A stretch of 12,239 nt of DNA from an uncultured Eubacteriales bacterium. GTDB taxonomy: Bacteria; Bacillota; Clostridia; Peptostreptococcales; Anaerovoracaceae. A model generated the notes under the pieces. The model searched no databases. It saw only the letters and a program-made list of their open reading frames with translations, and was not told where the DNA came from. Both the position numbers and the translations under genes were made by a program. Below, piece by piece: positions 1 to 6,855 of this stretch (the first letter of the stretch is position 1; each line of letters begins with the position of its first letter). The DNA lies in the NCBI GenBank assembly GCA_902772685.1, contig CACYBO010000131.1, positions 1 through 12,239 of the forward strand, in the 5' to 3' direction.

Positions 1-1068
1 ACCGTTCTGCGTATGGGACTGTATCAGCTGGGCTACATGGAGAAGGTTCCTGAGTACGCGGCGATCAGTGAGAGCGTTGAACTTGCCAAGAAGTACTGCA
101 AAGGCAGAGCAGGTCTTGTCAATGGAGTGCTGAGGGAATACCAGAACAAGAAGATATACCTCACACTTCCTGCAAGGGATGAAGATGAGATCAGGTATCT
201 TTCTATCAAATATTCTTATGCTCCGTGGATCATTGAACTGTGGCTGAAGTACTATGAAAAAAGTTTTGTGGAAAAACTTCTGGACGCAGGAAACGCAACT
301 CCGCCGCTCACTGTCAGAGTAAACTGGCTGAAGATCAGGAAGGAAGACCTGAAGAAGGTTCTGCACGAGAGAGGATACGAGGCGGAAGACGGCAAGATCT
401 GCCAGAACGCACTCAATGTCAAAGGCAGCAAACTGCTGGATAGCGACCTCTACAGATATGGTCTGTTCACGCCGCAGGATGAAAGTTCCATGCTTGTTTC
501 CGAGAAGATCGGAGTCAAGCAGGGAGACCTGGTTATGGATATGTGCGCAGCTCCCGGAGGCAAGACGACCGCAATTGCCGAGAGGATGAACAACACAGGA
601 AAAATTCTGGCTTCGGACATCTATCGCAGGAAGCTGGACATTGTAGATAAAGAGGCTTCCAGACTTGGTATTACAAATATCGAAACGAGGTCATGGGATG
701 CCACCAGAGTTGATTCGACAATGATCAAGAAGGCGGACAAGGTACTGGTAGATGCGCCTTGTTCAGGGCTCGGCGTCATCAGGAGAAAGCCTGAGATCAA
801 GTACAGAGAGCTGTCGGATGATCTGAGGCTGCTGCCGAATAAGCAGCTCGCCATACTGTCAGCATCATCATCCTACGTAAAGCCCGGCGGGACACTGGTG
901 TACAGTACATGCACGATCAATCCTGAGGAAAACGAGAAGGTGATCGATGCGTTCCTCAAGAAGAACAGGGATTTCGAGAAAGTCGAGAGAACTCTGCTTC
1001 TTCCAAACGTTAATGGTACAGACGGATTCTTCATCTGCGTGATGAAGAGAGCTGATCTGTTAGAGTAA
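1..1068 (+). CDS. rsmB: 16S rRNA (cytosine-5-)-methyltransferase RsmB, 5' end cut off
   Basis: RsmB methylates C5 of a 16S rRNA cytosine (C967 in E. coli) with S-adenosylmethionine. The frame is open from base 1, and the residues before the first ATG (base 13) already fit the family, so that ATG is internal. About 355 residues are present of the usual 430-450; roughly 80-90 residues of the N-terminal NusB-like RNA-binding domain lie outside the window. Counting from the first codon shown, the rest of that domain covers about 1-70. The Rossmann methyltransferase domain follows, with the SAM motif DMCAAPGGKT (180-189), motif IV DAPCSGLGVIRR (Cys254) and motif VI YSTCTINPEENE with the catalytic cysteine at 304. 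The two-cysteine pattern is that of RNA m5C methyltransferases. rlmN, which often follows rsmB in Bacillota, is absent; the phosphatase gene starts 33 bases downstream. Family assignment is firm; RsmB over other m5C methyltransferases rests on the NusB-like part and the neighbours. Confidence 0.95.
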   Translation, partial: TVLRMGLYQLGYMEKVPEYAAISESVELAKKYCKGRAGLVNGVLREYQNKKIYLTLPARDEDEIRYLSIKYSYAPWIIELWLKYYEKSFVEKLLDAGNATPPLTVRVNWLKIRKEDLKKVLHERGYEAEDGKICQNALNVKGSKLLDSDLYRYGLFTPQDESSMLVSEKIGVKQGDLVMDMCAAPGGKTTAIAERMNNTGKILASDIYRRKLDIVDKEASRLGITNIETRSWDATRVDSTMIKKADKVLVDAPCSGLGVIRRKPEIKYRELSDDLRLLPNKQLAILSASSSYVKPGGTLVYSTCTINPEENEKVIDAFLKKNRDFEKVERTLLLPNVNGTDGFFICVMKRADLLE

Positions 1069-1101
1069 TAGTTATTTTCAGACAGGGAGAACAATCAACT
1101 A

Positions 1102-1842
1102 ATGCTGCAAATAGGATTCAAATGCAACAGAGGAGTCGTTAGAAAAAATAACGAAGATGCGTGCTTTCTGATCCCGAATCAGGACGTCTATATCGTAGCT
1201 GACGGCGTTGGAGGAAACAATTCCGGTGAGATAGCCAGCAGTACGGCAGTAGAGTCACTGGCATCCTTCGTCAAGAAGGGGGATCTCAAAAGCTGCAAAA
1301 CCCCTGAAGAGATTTTTGGGTTCTTCACAGAGGCTGTGGACGCAGCCAACATGGATGTCTACGGCATGAACCAGGAAAATCTCAACTACAGAGGGATGGC
1401 TACGACGATCGTTATGACTTACATACACGATGGCAGTGCTTACGTGACTAACATAGGCGACAGCAGAGCATATCTGTTCAGAAACGGAAGACTGAAACGC
1501 GTCACCAAGGACCACACCTATGTCAATGAACTGATCGACAAAGGTATCATCACGGAGAGAGAAGCAGAAAGTCACAGTCAGAAGAATGTGATAACCAAGG
1601 CACTCGGCGCAGAGCCTCAGGCGGAACCGGATTTCTATAAAGTCGCACTGGAGAGAGGAGACATCATGCTGCTCTGCTCAGATGGTCTTTATGGCGAGGT
1701 CGGGGAAGACAGGATGACTGAGATTCTCAAGGACGCATATGAGAAGGATACAAAGATGAACGATCTGTGCGCCGACTTCGTGGACGAAGCAATACTTGCG
1801 GGCGGCAGAGACAACATCACAGTGATCTGCATCAGGGTTTGA
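1102..1842 (+). CDS. prpC: PP2C-family Ser/Thr protein phosphatase (PrpC/Stp)
   Basis: A metal-dependent phosphatase that removes phosphate from Ser/Thr residues and reverses the kinase encoded next door. The 246 residues match the family's usual 240-250. Visible PP2C motifs are RKNNEDA (15-20; Asp19), VADGVGG (32-38; Asp34 a metal ligand), GMATT (98-102), NIGDSRAYL (118-125), CSDGLYG (192-198; Asp194) and GGRDNIT (234-240; Asp237, metal ligand). There is no signal peptide or membrane segment, so it is cytoplasmic. The start at 1102 puts family residues right at the N-terminus; a GGGAG site at 1085-1089 lies 12 bases upstream, at the long end of normal. The kinase gene begins 18 bases after the stop, the standard phosphatase-kinase pair of Bacillota, so the two are almost certainly co-expressed. 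Confidence 0.96.
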   Translation: MLQIGFKCNRGVVRKNNEDACFLIPNQDVYIVADGVGGNNSGEIASSTAVESLASFVKKGDLKSCKTPEEIFGFFTEAVDAANMDVYGMNQENLNYRGMATTIVMTYIHDGSAYVTNIGDSRAYLFRNGRLKRVTKDHTYVNELIDKGIITEREAESHSQKNVITKALGAEPQAEPDFYKVALERGDIMLLCSDGLYGEVGEDRMTEILKDAYEKDTKMNDLCADFVDEAILAGGRDNITVICIRV

Positions 1843-1860
1843 TATTTCTAGGAGGAAGTT

Positions 1861-3621
1861 ATGAGCAAAGTACTCGCAAACAGATATGAACTGTTCGAGA
1901 GAGTAGGAGAAGGAGGCATGTCCGTAGTCTACAAGGCGAAGGACAGACTTCTCAATAGATTTGTGGCAATCAAGATTCTCAAACCCGAATTCATCGGTGA
2001 CCAGAAGTTCATTGAGAGTTTCAGGAGAGAATCCCAGAACGCCGCGAGCATGAGCCATCCGAATATCGTCAATATTTATGACGTAGGAAGAGAAGGCAAT
2101 ATACATTACATCGTCATGGAGCTTATCGAAGGAAGGGCTCTCAGCGATTACATCCGTGAGCAGGGGCCGATGGCCTACCCGAAGGTCATCGCTTTGTCAA
2201 AGCAGATCGCGTCTGCTCTTGCTTTTGCGCACAAGAATCACATCATACACAGGGATGTGAAGCCGCACAACGTAATGATCACACCGAACGGAACTGCGAA
2301 GATCACGGACTTCGGTATCGCAAAGGCAGTCAATGCGGCGACAATTGTTGATAATACTGACGGCATCGTGGGATCCGTCCACTACTTCTCACCGGAGCAG
2401 GCCAGAGGCGGATACGTTGATGAAAAGTCCGATATATACTCACTTGGAATCGTGATGTATGAGATGCTTACAGGACAGGTGCCTTTTGACGGGGATAATC
2501 CTGTAAATATCGCTCTGCAGCACATCAACAGTGAGATGACGCCGCCGTCTGAACTGGTGAGCGGCGTACCGCCGGCACTCGAGCACATCATCTTGAAGTG
2601 CTGCGACAAATATCCGGTAAACAGATTCGCGTCTGCAGATGATCTGATCGAAGCGCTGAATAATCTGGAGTTCGTGGGCAGCGTCGTAGGAGACTCTGTT
2701 CTCATGGGTACCGCAGGTAAGGATACCACAAAGATCCGCCCGCCAAAGACAAAGGGTCCTGTGGCTGTAACAGATTACGACAGCGGTGAAGAGGAATACG
2801 AAGAACGCGACGGCAGAAAGAAAAAAGAGAAGACAAAAAAGAACAACAAGAGAGTCATCATCATAGCAGCGGCAGCGGCAGCGGTTATCCTGGGACTGAT
2901 TGCGGTCTTTGCTCTCACCGGAGGCGAAGAAATCGAGGCGCCTGATTTCAAGGGAATGACCATGCAGCAGGCCCAGACCTTGGCCGAAGAGATGGATCTC
3001 AAGGTCAAAGAAGGAGAGGAAGTCATCAGCGACGAAGTGGACAAGGGCCTTATCGTATCCCAGGATCCTGAAGCGGGCCAGACCATTAAAACGGGAAGCA
3101 CCGTAACCGTAAATATCAGCAAGGGTCTGGGAGACGGCAGTGTGCCTGATCTCACCGGCAAGATGAAAGATGATCTTTCGGAGTATCTGGAAGCTGCCGG
3201 CTTCAAGCTGGGAGCAGTTACGACCAAGGCCAGTGATGAACCGGAAGGAACGGTGCTCAGCCAGAATCCTAAGGCGGGTTCAGAAGTTGAAAAAGGTACC
3301 GCTATCGACGTCGTGGTAAGCGATGGATCCAAGGCGAAGGCAACTGTTCCGTACCTTGTAGGGAAATCACTCGGCGCTGCGCAGGGCGCTCTTTCGGAGG
3401 CAGGTCTTAAGACCGGAAACGTGAGCTATGACTACAGCTCATCCTATGCAGAGGGTGAGGTAATGTGGCAGCAGTACGACGCGGGAGCATCCATTGACAA
3501 GGGCTCATCCGTGAAACTCAGGGTCAGCAAGGGTCCTGAACCTACAACAACAACCACCACTACTACCACCACGGCAGCACCTACAGAAACCGAGCCGGAG
3601 CTGGACGGTCCTGCGGATTAG
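1861..3621 (+). CDS. prkC: PASTA-domain Ser/Thr protein kinase PrkC (StkP/PknB type)
   Basis: A membrane receptor kinase that in relatives senses peptidoglycan fragments and controls cell-wall growth, division and dormancy exit. Of 586 residues, about 8-270 form the kinase domain: Gly loop VGEGGMS (15-21), catalytic Lys38, HRD at 130-132, DFG at 150-152 and SPE at 177-179, so it should be active. The loop between DFG and SPE holds several Thr/Ser that could be autophosphorylated. A charged linker (305-331, acidic then Lys/Arg-rich) precedes one membrane helix (about 332-352, with six alanines); the basic side predicts kinase inside and C-terminus outside. Three PASTA domains follow (about 357-421, 427-488, 495-556). 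The protein ends with ten consecutive threonines (562-571) and an acidic tail. A strong AGGAGG (1850-1855) lies 5 bases before the ATG. The gene follows its phosphatase and precedes rsgA; the RsgA homologue CpgA is a known PrkC substrate in B. subtilis. Confidence 0.97.
   Translation: MSKVLANRYELFERVGEGGMSVVYKAKDRLLNRFVAIKILKPEFIGDQKFIESFRRESQNAASMSHPNIVNIYDVGREGNIHYIVMELIEGRALSDYIREQGPMAYPKVIALSKQIASALAFAHKNHIIHRDVKPHNVMITPNGTAKITDFGIAKAVNAATIVDNTDGIVGSVHYFSPEQARGGYVDEKSDIYSLGIVMYEMLTGQVPFDGDNPVNIALQHINSEMTPPSELVSGVPPALEHIILKCCDKYPVNRFASADDLIEALNNLEFVGSVVGDSVLMGTAGKDTTKIRPPKTKGPVAVTDYDSGEEEYEERDGRKKKEKTKKNNKRVIIIAAAAAAVILGLIAVFALTGGEEIEAPDFKGMTMQQAQTLAEEMDLKVKEGEEVISDEVDKGLIVSQDPEAGQTIKTGSTVTVNISKGLGDGSVPDLTGKMKDDLSEYLEAAGFKLGAVTTKASDEPEGTVLSQNPKAGSEVEKGTAIDVVVSDGSKAKATVPYLVGKSLGAAQGALSEAGLKTGNVSYDYSSSYAEGEVMWQQYDAGASIDKGSSVKLRVSKGPEPTTTTTTTTTTAAPTETEPELDGPAD
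2866..2883 (+). repeat. Three tandem copies of GCAGCG in the PrkC membrane helix
   Basis: The hexamer GCAGCG occurs three times in tandem and encodes six alanines (336-341) in the predicted membrane helix of PrkC. A repeat in multiples of three can gain or lose units without breaking the frame, changing only helix length. It may simply reflect codon choice. Confidence 0.75.
3544..3573 (+). repeat. Ten threonine codons at the extracellular end of PrkC
   Basis: Ten consecutive ACN codons encode Thr 562-571, just after the third PASTA domain. The codons are mixed (ACA, ACC, ACT, ACG), so this is not a pure DNA microsatellite, and the amino-acid tract may be under selection. With the single membrane helix at about 332-352, the tract is predicted to lie outside the cell near the wall. 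Confidence 0.85.
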
Positions 3622-3625
3622 TAGA

Positions 3626-4480
3626 ATGAAAGGAACCATAGTAAAAGGAATCGCCGGATTTTATTTTGTGAAATCCGGCGAAACAGTATACAGATGCAGA
3701 GCGAGAGGAATATTTAAAGAGCAGGGCATCAAACCGGCTGTTGGAGACGCGGTACTCTTTGAAGTCGGGGCGGAGGAGGACAACACTGTTGTCACGGAGA
3801 TTCTTCCCCGTAAGAACTGTTTCGTGCGGCCCTTCGTGGCGAATGTGGACTGCTTCATAATTGTTGCAGCCGCAAAAAAGCCGGCGCCCGTTCTTCAGGT
3901 CATTGACAGATTTCTGGTCATGGCCGAAAAAGCCCATACGGATATTGTCTTCTGCATCAACAAGTGTGATCTCAACGGCAGGCAGGAAGAACTGAGAGAA
4001 ATCTATGAACCGCTCTATCCTGTCGTATGCCTGGGTGAAGGAACAGAGGATGGCCTTCTGAAACTCAGGGAACTGATAAAGGGCAAGAAATCCGCTTTGG
4101 CAGGAGCATCGGGGGTTGGGAAATCCACGATACTCAACAGGCTGCACCCCGAAGCGTTCATGGAAACGGGAAGTATAAGCGAAAAATCCCAAAGAGGGAA
4201 GCACACTACGAGACACAGCGAGCTTTTTGCTCTTGATGATGAAGGAACAATGGTGTTCGATACACCGGGCTTTACATCCTTTGACATACTTACTGCGAGT
4301 GAAGAGGAACTGCAGTTCCTCTATCCTGAAATCGGGGCGTTTGCCGGGCAATGCAGATATGACAACTGCAGACACCTGGCAGAACCGGAGTGTGCAGTGA
4401 AGCGGGCTCTGGAAAAGGGAGAGATAAGCGTAAGCAGATACAGATCATACAAAGAGCAGATGGAGGAACTCATAAAATGA
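3626..4480 (+). CDS. rsgA: Ribosome small-subunit assembly GTPase RsgA (CpgA/YloQ/YjeQ)
   Basis: A GTPase stimulated by the 30S subunit that helps late 30S maturation. The 284 residues match the usual 285-300. An OB-fold RNA-binding domain (about 1-67) is followed by a circularly permuted GTPase domain with motifs in the diagnostic order G4 (NKCD, 112-115), G1 (GASGVGKS, 160-167), G2 region (GKHTTRH, 191-197) and G3 (DTPG, 212-215). A zinc knuckle follows, with Cys243, Cys248, His250 and Cys256 all present. The start at 3626 gives a typical RsgA N-terminus but has no clear Shine-Dalgarno site; it sits 4 bases after the prkC stop, so translation may depend on ribosomes finishing prkC. A perfect 11-bp inverted repeat covers codons 9-19. 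The stop overlaps the rpe start as ATGA. Identification is very secure. Confidence 0.97.
   Translation: MKGTIVKGIAGFYFVKSGETVYRCRARGIFKEQGIKPAVGDAVLFEVGAEEDNTVVTEILPRKNCFVRPFVANVDCFIIVAAAKKPAPVLQVIDRFLVMAEKAHTDIVFCINKCDLNGRQEELREIYEPLYPVVCLGEGTEDGLLKLRELIKGKKSALAGASGVGKSTILNRLHPEAFMETGSISEKSQRGKHTTRHSELFALDDEGTMVFDTPGFTSFDILTASEEELQFLYPEIGAFAGQCRYDNCRHLAEPECAVKRALEKGEISVSRYRSYKEQMEELIK
3651..3681. repeat. Perfect 11-bp inverted repeat (RNA hairpin) early in rsgA
   Basis: TCGCCGGATTT (3651-3661) is exactly complementary in reverse to AAATCCGGCGA (3671-3681), leaving a 9-base spacer. All 11 pairs are Watson-Crick, six of them G-C, and a G-U pair could close the loop further. It starts 25 bases after the A of the rsgA ATG. 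No T-run follows, so it is not a standard intrinsic terminator. It may shape translation or RNA processing at the prkC-rsgA junction, or be chance. Confidence 0.8.
4462..4466 (+). promoter_or_regulatory. Ribosome binding site that sets the rpe start
   Basis: GGAGG inside the last codons of rsgA lies 10 bases before the ATG at 4477. It supports this start over the in-frame ATG at 4390, which would add 29 residues foreign to the family and overlap rsgA by 91 bases. Confidence 0.8.
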
Positions 4481-5136
4481 AGAAACTTGCGCCATCAATA
4501 TTGTCAGCGGATTTCTCTAAACTGGCGGAGGAGGTTGCCCGAATCCAGGAAGGAGGAGCGGACTACATACACGTGGATGTTATGGATGGTCACTTCGTTC
4601 CGAATATTTCCTTCGGAGCCGCTGTGATGAAGAGTTTGGAAGGCAAGACAAATCTGCCCTTCGATGTCCATCTGATGATTGAGAATCCGGATCAGTATCT
4701 GGAAGACTTCATGACGCCGTCAACAGAATTTATCACAGTGCATCAGGAGGCGTGCGTTCACCTCAACAGAACCGTGCAGCACATCAAATCTTTGGGAGCA
4801 AAAGCAGGAGTGTCGATTAATCCCGCGACTTCTCTGTCGACGCTCGACTACATTCTTGAAGATGTGGATATGGTGCTGATCATGTCAGTCAACCCGGGTT
4901 TCGGCGGTCAGAAGTTCATACCGTCCGCCTTAGAGAAGATCTGGGAACTGGCGCAGATTAAGAAAGCTGAAGAACTGGATTTTGAAATTGAAGTTGATGG
5001 GGGCGTAAACCTGGAGAATGTTCAGGAGATCGCCTCTGCGGGAGCGGATATTATAGTTGCGGGTTCGGCGGTGTTCAAAACGCCGGATATCACAGAAACG
5101 ACGAAACAGTTCGTCAGCAGAATAAGGAGCGTTTAA
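4477..5136 (+). CDS. rpe: Ribulose-phosphate 3-epimerase
   Basis: Interconverts D-ribulose 5-phosphate and D-xylulose 5-phosphate in the non-oxidative pentose phosphate pathway; cytoplasmic. The 219 residues form a single TIM barrel of normal length (about 215-225). It starts with the family-typical LAPSILSAD. Metal and catalytic residues are present: His32 and Asp34 in HVDVMDGHFVPN, His65 in DVHLMIENP, and Asp174 in EVDGGV. The flexible-loop motif VNPGFGGQKF (138-147) and the C-terminal phosphate-binding segment AGSAVF (195-200) are also intact. It overlaps the rsgA stop by four bases (ATGA), which suggests coupled translation, and plsX starts at the base after its stop. rsgA-rpe adjacency is common in Bacillota; thiN, which follows rpe in B. 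subtilis, is not here. Confidence 0.97.
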   Translation: MKKLAPSILSADFSKLAEEVARIQEGGADYIHVDVMDGHFVPNISFGAAVMKSLEGKTNLPFDVHLMIENPDQYLEDFMTPSTEFITVHQEACVHLNRTVQHIKSLGAKAGVSINPATSLSTLDYILEDVDMVLIMSVNPGFGGQKFIPSALEKIWELAQIKKAEELDFEIEVDGGVNLENVQEIASAGADIIVAGSAVFKTPDITETTKQFVSRIRSV

Positions 5137-6135
5137 ATGAGAATCGTACTTGACGGAATGGGCGGAGATAACGCCCCTGCGGAAATCGTGAAAGGCGCCG
5201 TGAGCGCAGCAGAAGTAATCGATGATGAGATACTGATCGTCGGCGATCCGACAGCAATTGCCCTCGAACTGCAAAAGTGCAACTATACAGGCAGCCGGAT
5301 TCAGATTGTCCCCGCACACGAAGTTATCACGATGCATGACAGCCCGGTAAAAGCAATCAGAGGAAAAAAAGATTCTTCCCTTGTTGTAGGGCTCAACATG
5401 GTGAAGAACGGCGAAGGGGATATGTTCGTTTCAGCCGGAAATACCGGTGCGCTGGTCGTCGGCTCCAGACTTCTCCTCGGAAAGATCAAAGGAATCGAAC
5501 GGCCTGCCCTCGCCAGCATATATCCGGACATGACAGGAGGGGATCCTGTGCTGCTGGTCGACGCCGGTGCGAGCTCAGAATCCAAGGCGAGGAATCTTCT
5601 GGAATACGGACTTATGGGAAGCATCTACGCAGAGAAGGTGTGGGGCAGAGAGATTCCGGCTGTTGGTCTTGTGAATCTGGGAGAAGAGGAAAGCAAAGGC
5701 TCCAGTGTTACAAAGGAAGCTTATAAGTTGCTTTCGGAATCCAACCTGAACTTCATCGGCAACGTGGAGGGAAGAGATGTGCCAAAGGGCGTCTGCGATG
5801 TTATCGTCTGTGACGGATTTACAGGCAACGTCATCCTGAAACTGACAGAAGGTGTTTCTCTAAGTATTTTCAAACTGATCAAAGAAACACTGAAGAGCAA
5901 TGTCAAAGCCATGGTGGGCGGAGCGCTGGTCAAATCCAAGCTGGCATCGCTCAAGGATGAGTTTGATTATGAGGAATACGGCGGCGCGCCGATACTCGGC
6001 GTTTCCGGACCGGTCATCAAGATGCACGGTTCCTCCACAGAGAGAGCTGTAAGGAGCGCCATCATCAGAGGCATTCCATATGCGAAAGAAAACGTGGTGG
6101 ATATCATCAGGCAGGAAATCAAGGAGAATAAGTAA
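5137..6135 (+). CDS. plsX: Phosphate acyltransferase PlsX
   Basis: Converts acyl-ACP and phosphate to acyl-phosphate, the acyl donor for PlsY in the first step of phospholipid synthesis; a peripheral membrane protein in relatives. The 332 residues match the usual 330-345. Family motifs are DGMGGDNAP (6-14), GDMFVSAGNTGA (94-105), the segment around VDAGASSESK (141-150), GNVEGRDVPKG (208-218), VCDGFTGNVILK (224-235) and the C-terminal YGGAPILGVSGPVIKMHG (281-298). At residue 146 a serine replaces the asparagine usual in the GAN part of the third motif. Translation starts at 5137 with AAGGAG at 5124-5129, 7 bases upstream, directly after the rpe stop. In many Bacillota plsX is followed by fabD, fabG and/or acpP before rnc; here only 30 bases separate plsX from rnc. 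I see no clear FapR-type operator. Confidence 0.97.
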   Translation: MRIVLDGMGGDNAPAEIVKGAVSAAEVIDDEILIVGDPTAIALELQKCNYTGSRIQIVPAHEVITMHDSPVKAIRGKKDSSLVVGLNMVKNGEGDMFVSAGNTGALVVGSRLLLGKIKGIERPALASIYPDMTGGDPVLLVDAGASSESKARNLLEYGLMGSIYAEKVWGREIPAVGLVNLGEEESKGSSVTKEAYKLLSESNLNFIGNVEGRDVPKGVCDVIVCDGFTGNVILKLTEGVSLSIFKLIKETLKSNVKAMVGGALVKSKLASLKDEFDYEEYGGAPILGVSGPVIKMHGSSTERAVRSAIIRGIPYAKENVVDIIRQEIKENK

Positions 6136-6148
6136 TCATCAGTCCGAT

Positions 6149-6154
6149 GAGGAG
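6149..6154 (+). promoter_or_regulatory. Ribosome binding site supporting a TTG start for rnc
   Basis: GAGGAG lies 11 bases before the TTG at 6166. No ATG near it is in the rnc frame, and the next in-frame ATG (residue 40, in the catalytic signature) would delete essential sequence. Its first two bases could pair in a weak 5-bp hairpin (6136-6140 with 6146-6150). Confidence 0.75.
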
Positions 6155-6165
6155 CAGATAATTCA

Positions 6166-6855
6166 TTGAAAACAATAGAAGAAAAAATCAGATACAGCTT
6201 CAAAGATAGAACGCTGCTGGAGACAGCCCTGACGCACAGTTCTTTTGCGAGGGAAAAAAGCAGCGGTGAGTATAATGAGAGGATGGAGTTCCTGGGGGAC
6301 GCCATGCTCGACGCGATTGCGGGAGAAGAACTGTACAGAGAGTTTCCCGGAAAAGGAGAAGGATTTCTCTCAAGAACAAGGGCCAGCCTTGTCTGTGAGA
6401 AATTTCTTTTTGAGGTCGCAGTTCGGATTGGGCTTGGAGACCACCTGAAACTCGGGCCGGGAGAAGAAAAGACAGGAGGGCGCAGCAGGCCGTCGATTCT
6501 GGCGGATGCAGTGGAGGCGCTCATAGGCGCAGTATTTCTGGACGGCGGGTACGAAGTGACCAGAGAAGTTGTGCTCCGCCTTCTCGCAGATGGACTGAAA
6601 GATGTTAGAGAAGGAAAAGCGATTATTACGGATTACAAAACCGCACTGCAGGAGCTTCTGCAGGCGGAGGGAGCAACGGCCGGCGACATACAGTACGTAG
6701 ATGCCGGGCAAAGCGGTCCGGACCATGACAAGGTATTTACAGTAAAACTCATGATAAATGGCAGCCAGGAGGCTGAGGGGGTAGGGAAGAGTAAAAAGCA
6801 GGCTCAGCAGAATGCTGCAGAGCAGGCACTTTCAAGGAGAAGACATGCTATTTAA
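6166..6855 (+). CDS. rnc: Ribonuclease III
   Basis: Double-strand-specific endoribonuclease that processes rRNA precursors and structured mRNAs. The 229 residues are the normal length. The endonuclease domain (about 1-150) carries the signature NERMEFLGDAMLDAI (37-51) with metal-binding Glu41 and Asp45, and the second metal motif ADAVEALIGAVFLDGG (113-128) with Asp114 and Glu117. A double-stranded-RNA-binding domain follows (about 155-225), starting DYKTALQELLQ and ending in the Lys-rich helix GKSKKQAQQNAAEQAL. The start is a TTG at 6166, chosen because upstream sequence in frame is not family-like and a ribosome site lies at 6149-6154. The weak start codon may hold expression low, which suits an enzyme that in E. 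coli limits its own mRNA; that link is inference. The 3' end overlaps smc by 11 bases. Confidence 0.97.
   Translation: MKTIEEKIRYSFKDRTLLETALTHSSFAREKSSGEYNERMEFLGDAMLDAIAGEELYREFPGKGEGFLSRTRASLVCEKFLFEVAVRIGLGDHLKLGPGEEKTGGRSRPSILADAVEALIGAVFLDGGYEVTREVVLRLLADGLKDVREGKAIITDYKTALQELLQAEGATAGDIQYVDAGQSGPDHDKVFTVKLMINGSQEAEGVGKSKKQAQQNAAEQALSRRRHAI
6834..6839 (+). promoter_or_regulatory. Ribosome binding site that sets the smc start
   Basis: AAGGAG within the last codons of rnc lies 5 bases before the ATG at 6845. It supports MLFKKIEMHGFKSF as the true N-terminus rather than the in-frame ATG at 6812, which would add 11 non-conserved residues. Confidence 0.85.

Noticed and set aside
1069..1101. 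33-base gap before prpC as a promoter or terminator
   Set aside because: No strong stem with T-run and no good -35/-10 pair; only a 5-bp inverted repeat (TAGTT / AACTA) around the ribosome site.
3903..3908. TTGACA as a possible -35 promoter element inside rsgA
   Set aside because: No TATAAT-like element lies at 16-18 bases spacing.
3581..4375. Open frame of 264 codons on the minus strand opposite rsgA
   Set aside because: Covered by a complete rsgA with all motifs; no recognisable protein.
4390..4476. Possible 29-residue N-terminal extension of Rpe
   Set aside because: The added residues are not family-like and overlap rsgA deeply; the ATG at 4477 has a proper ribosome site and a family-typical N-terminus.
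6812..6844. Possible 11-residue N-terminal extension of SMC
   Set aside because: AAGGAG at 6834-6839 fits the ATG at 6845, where SMC homology begins.
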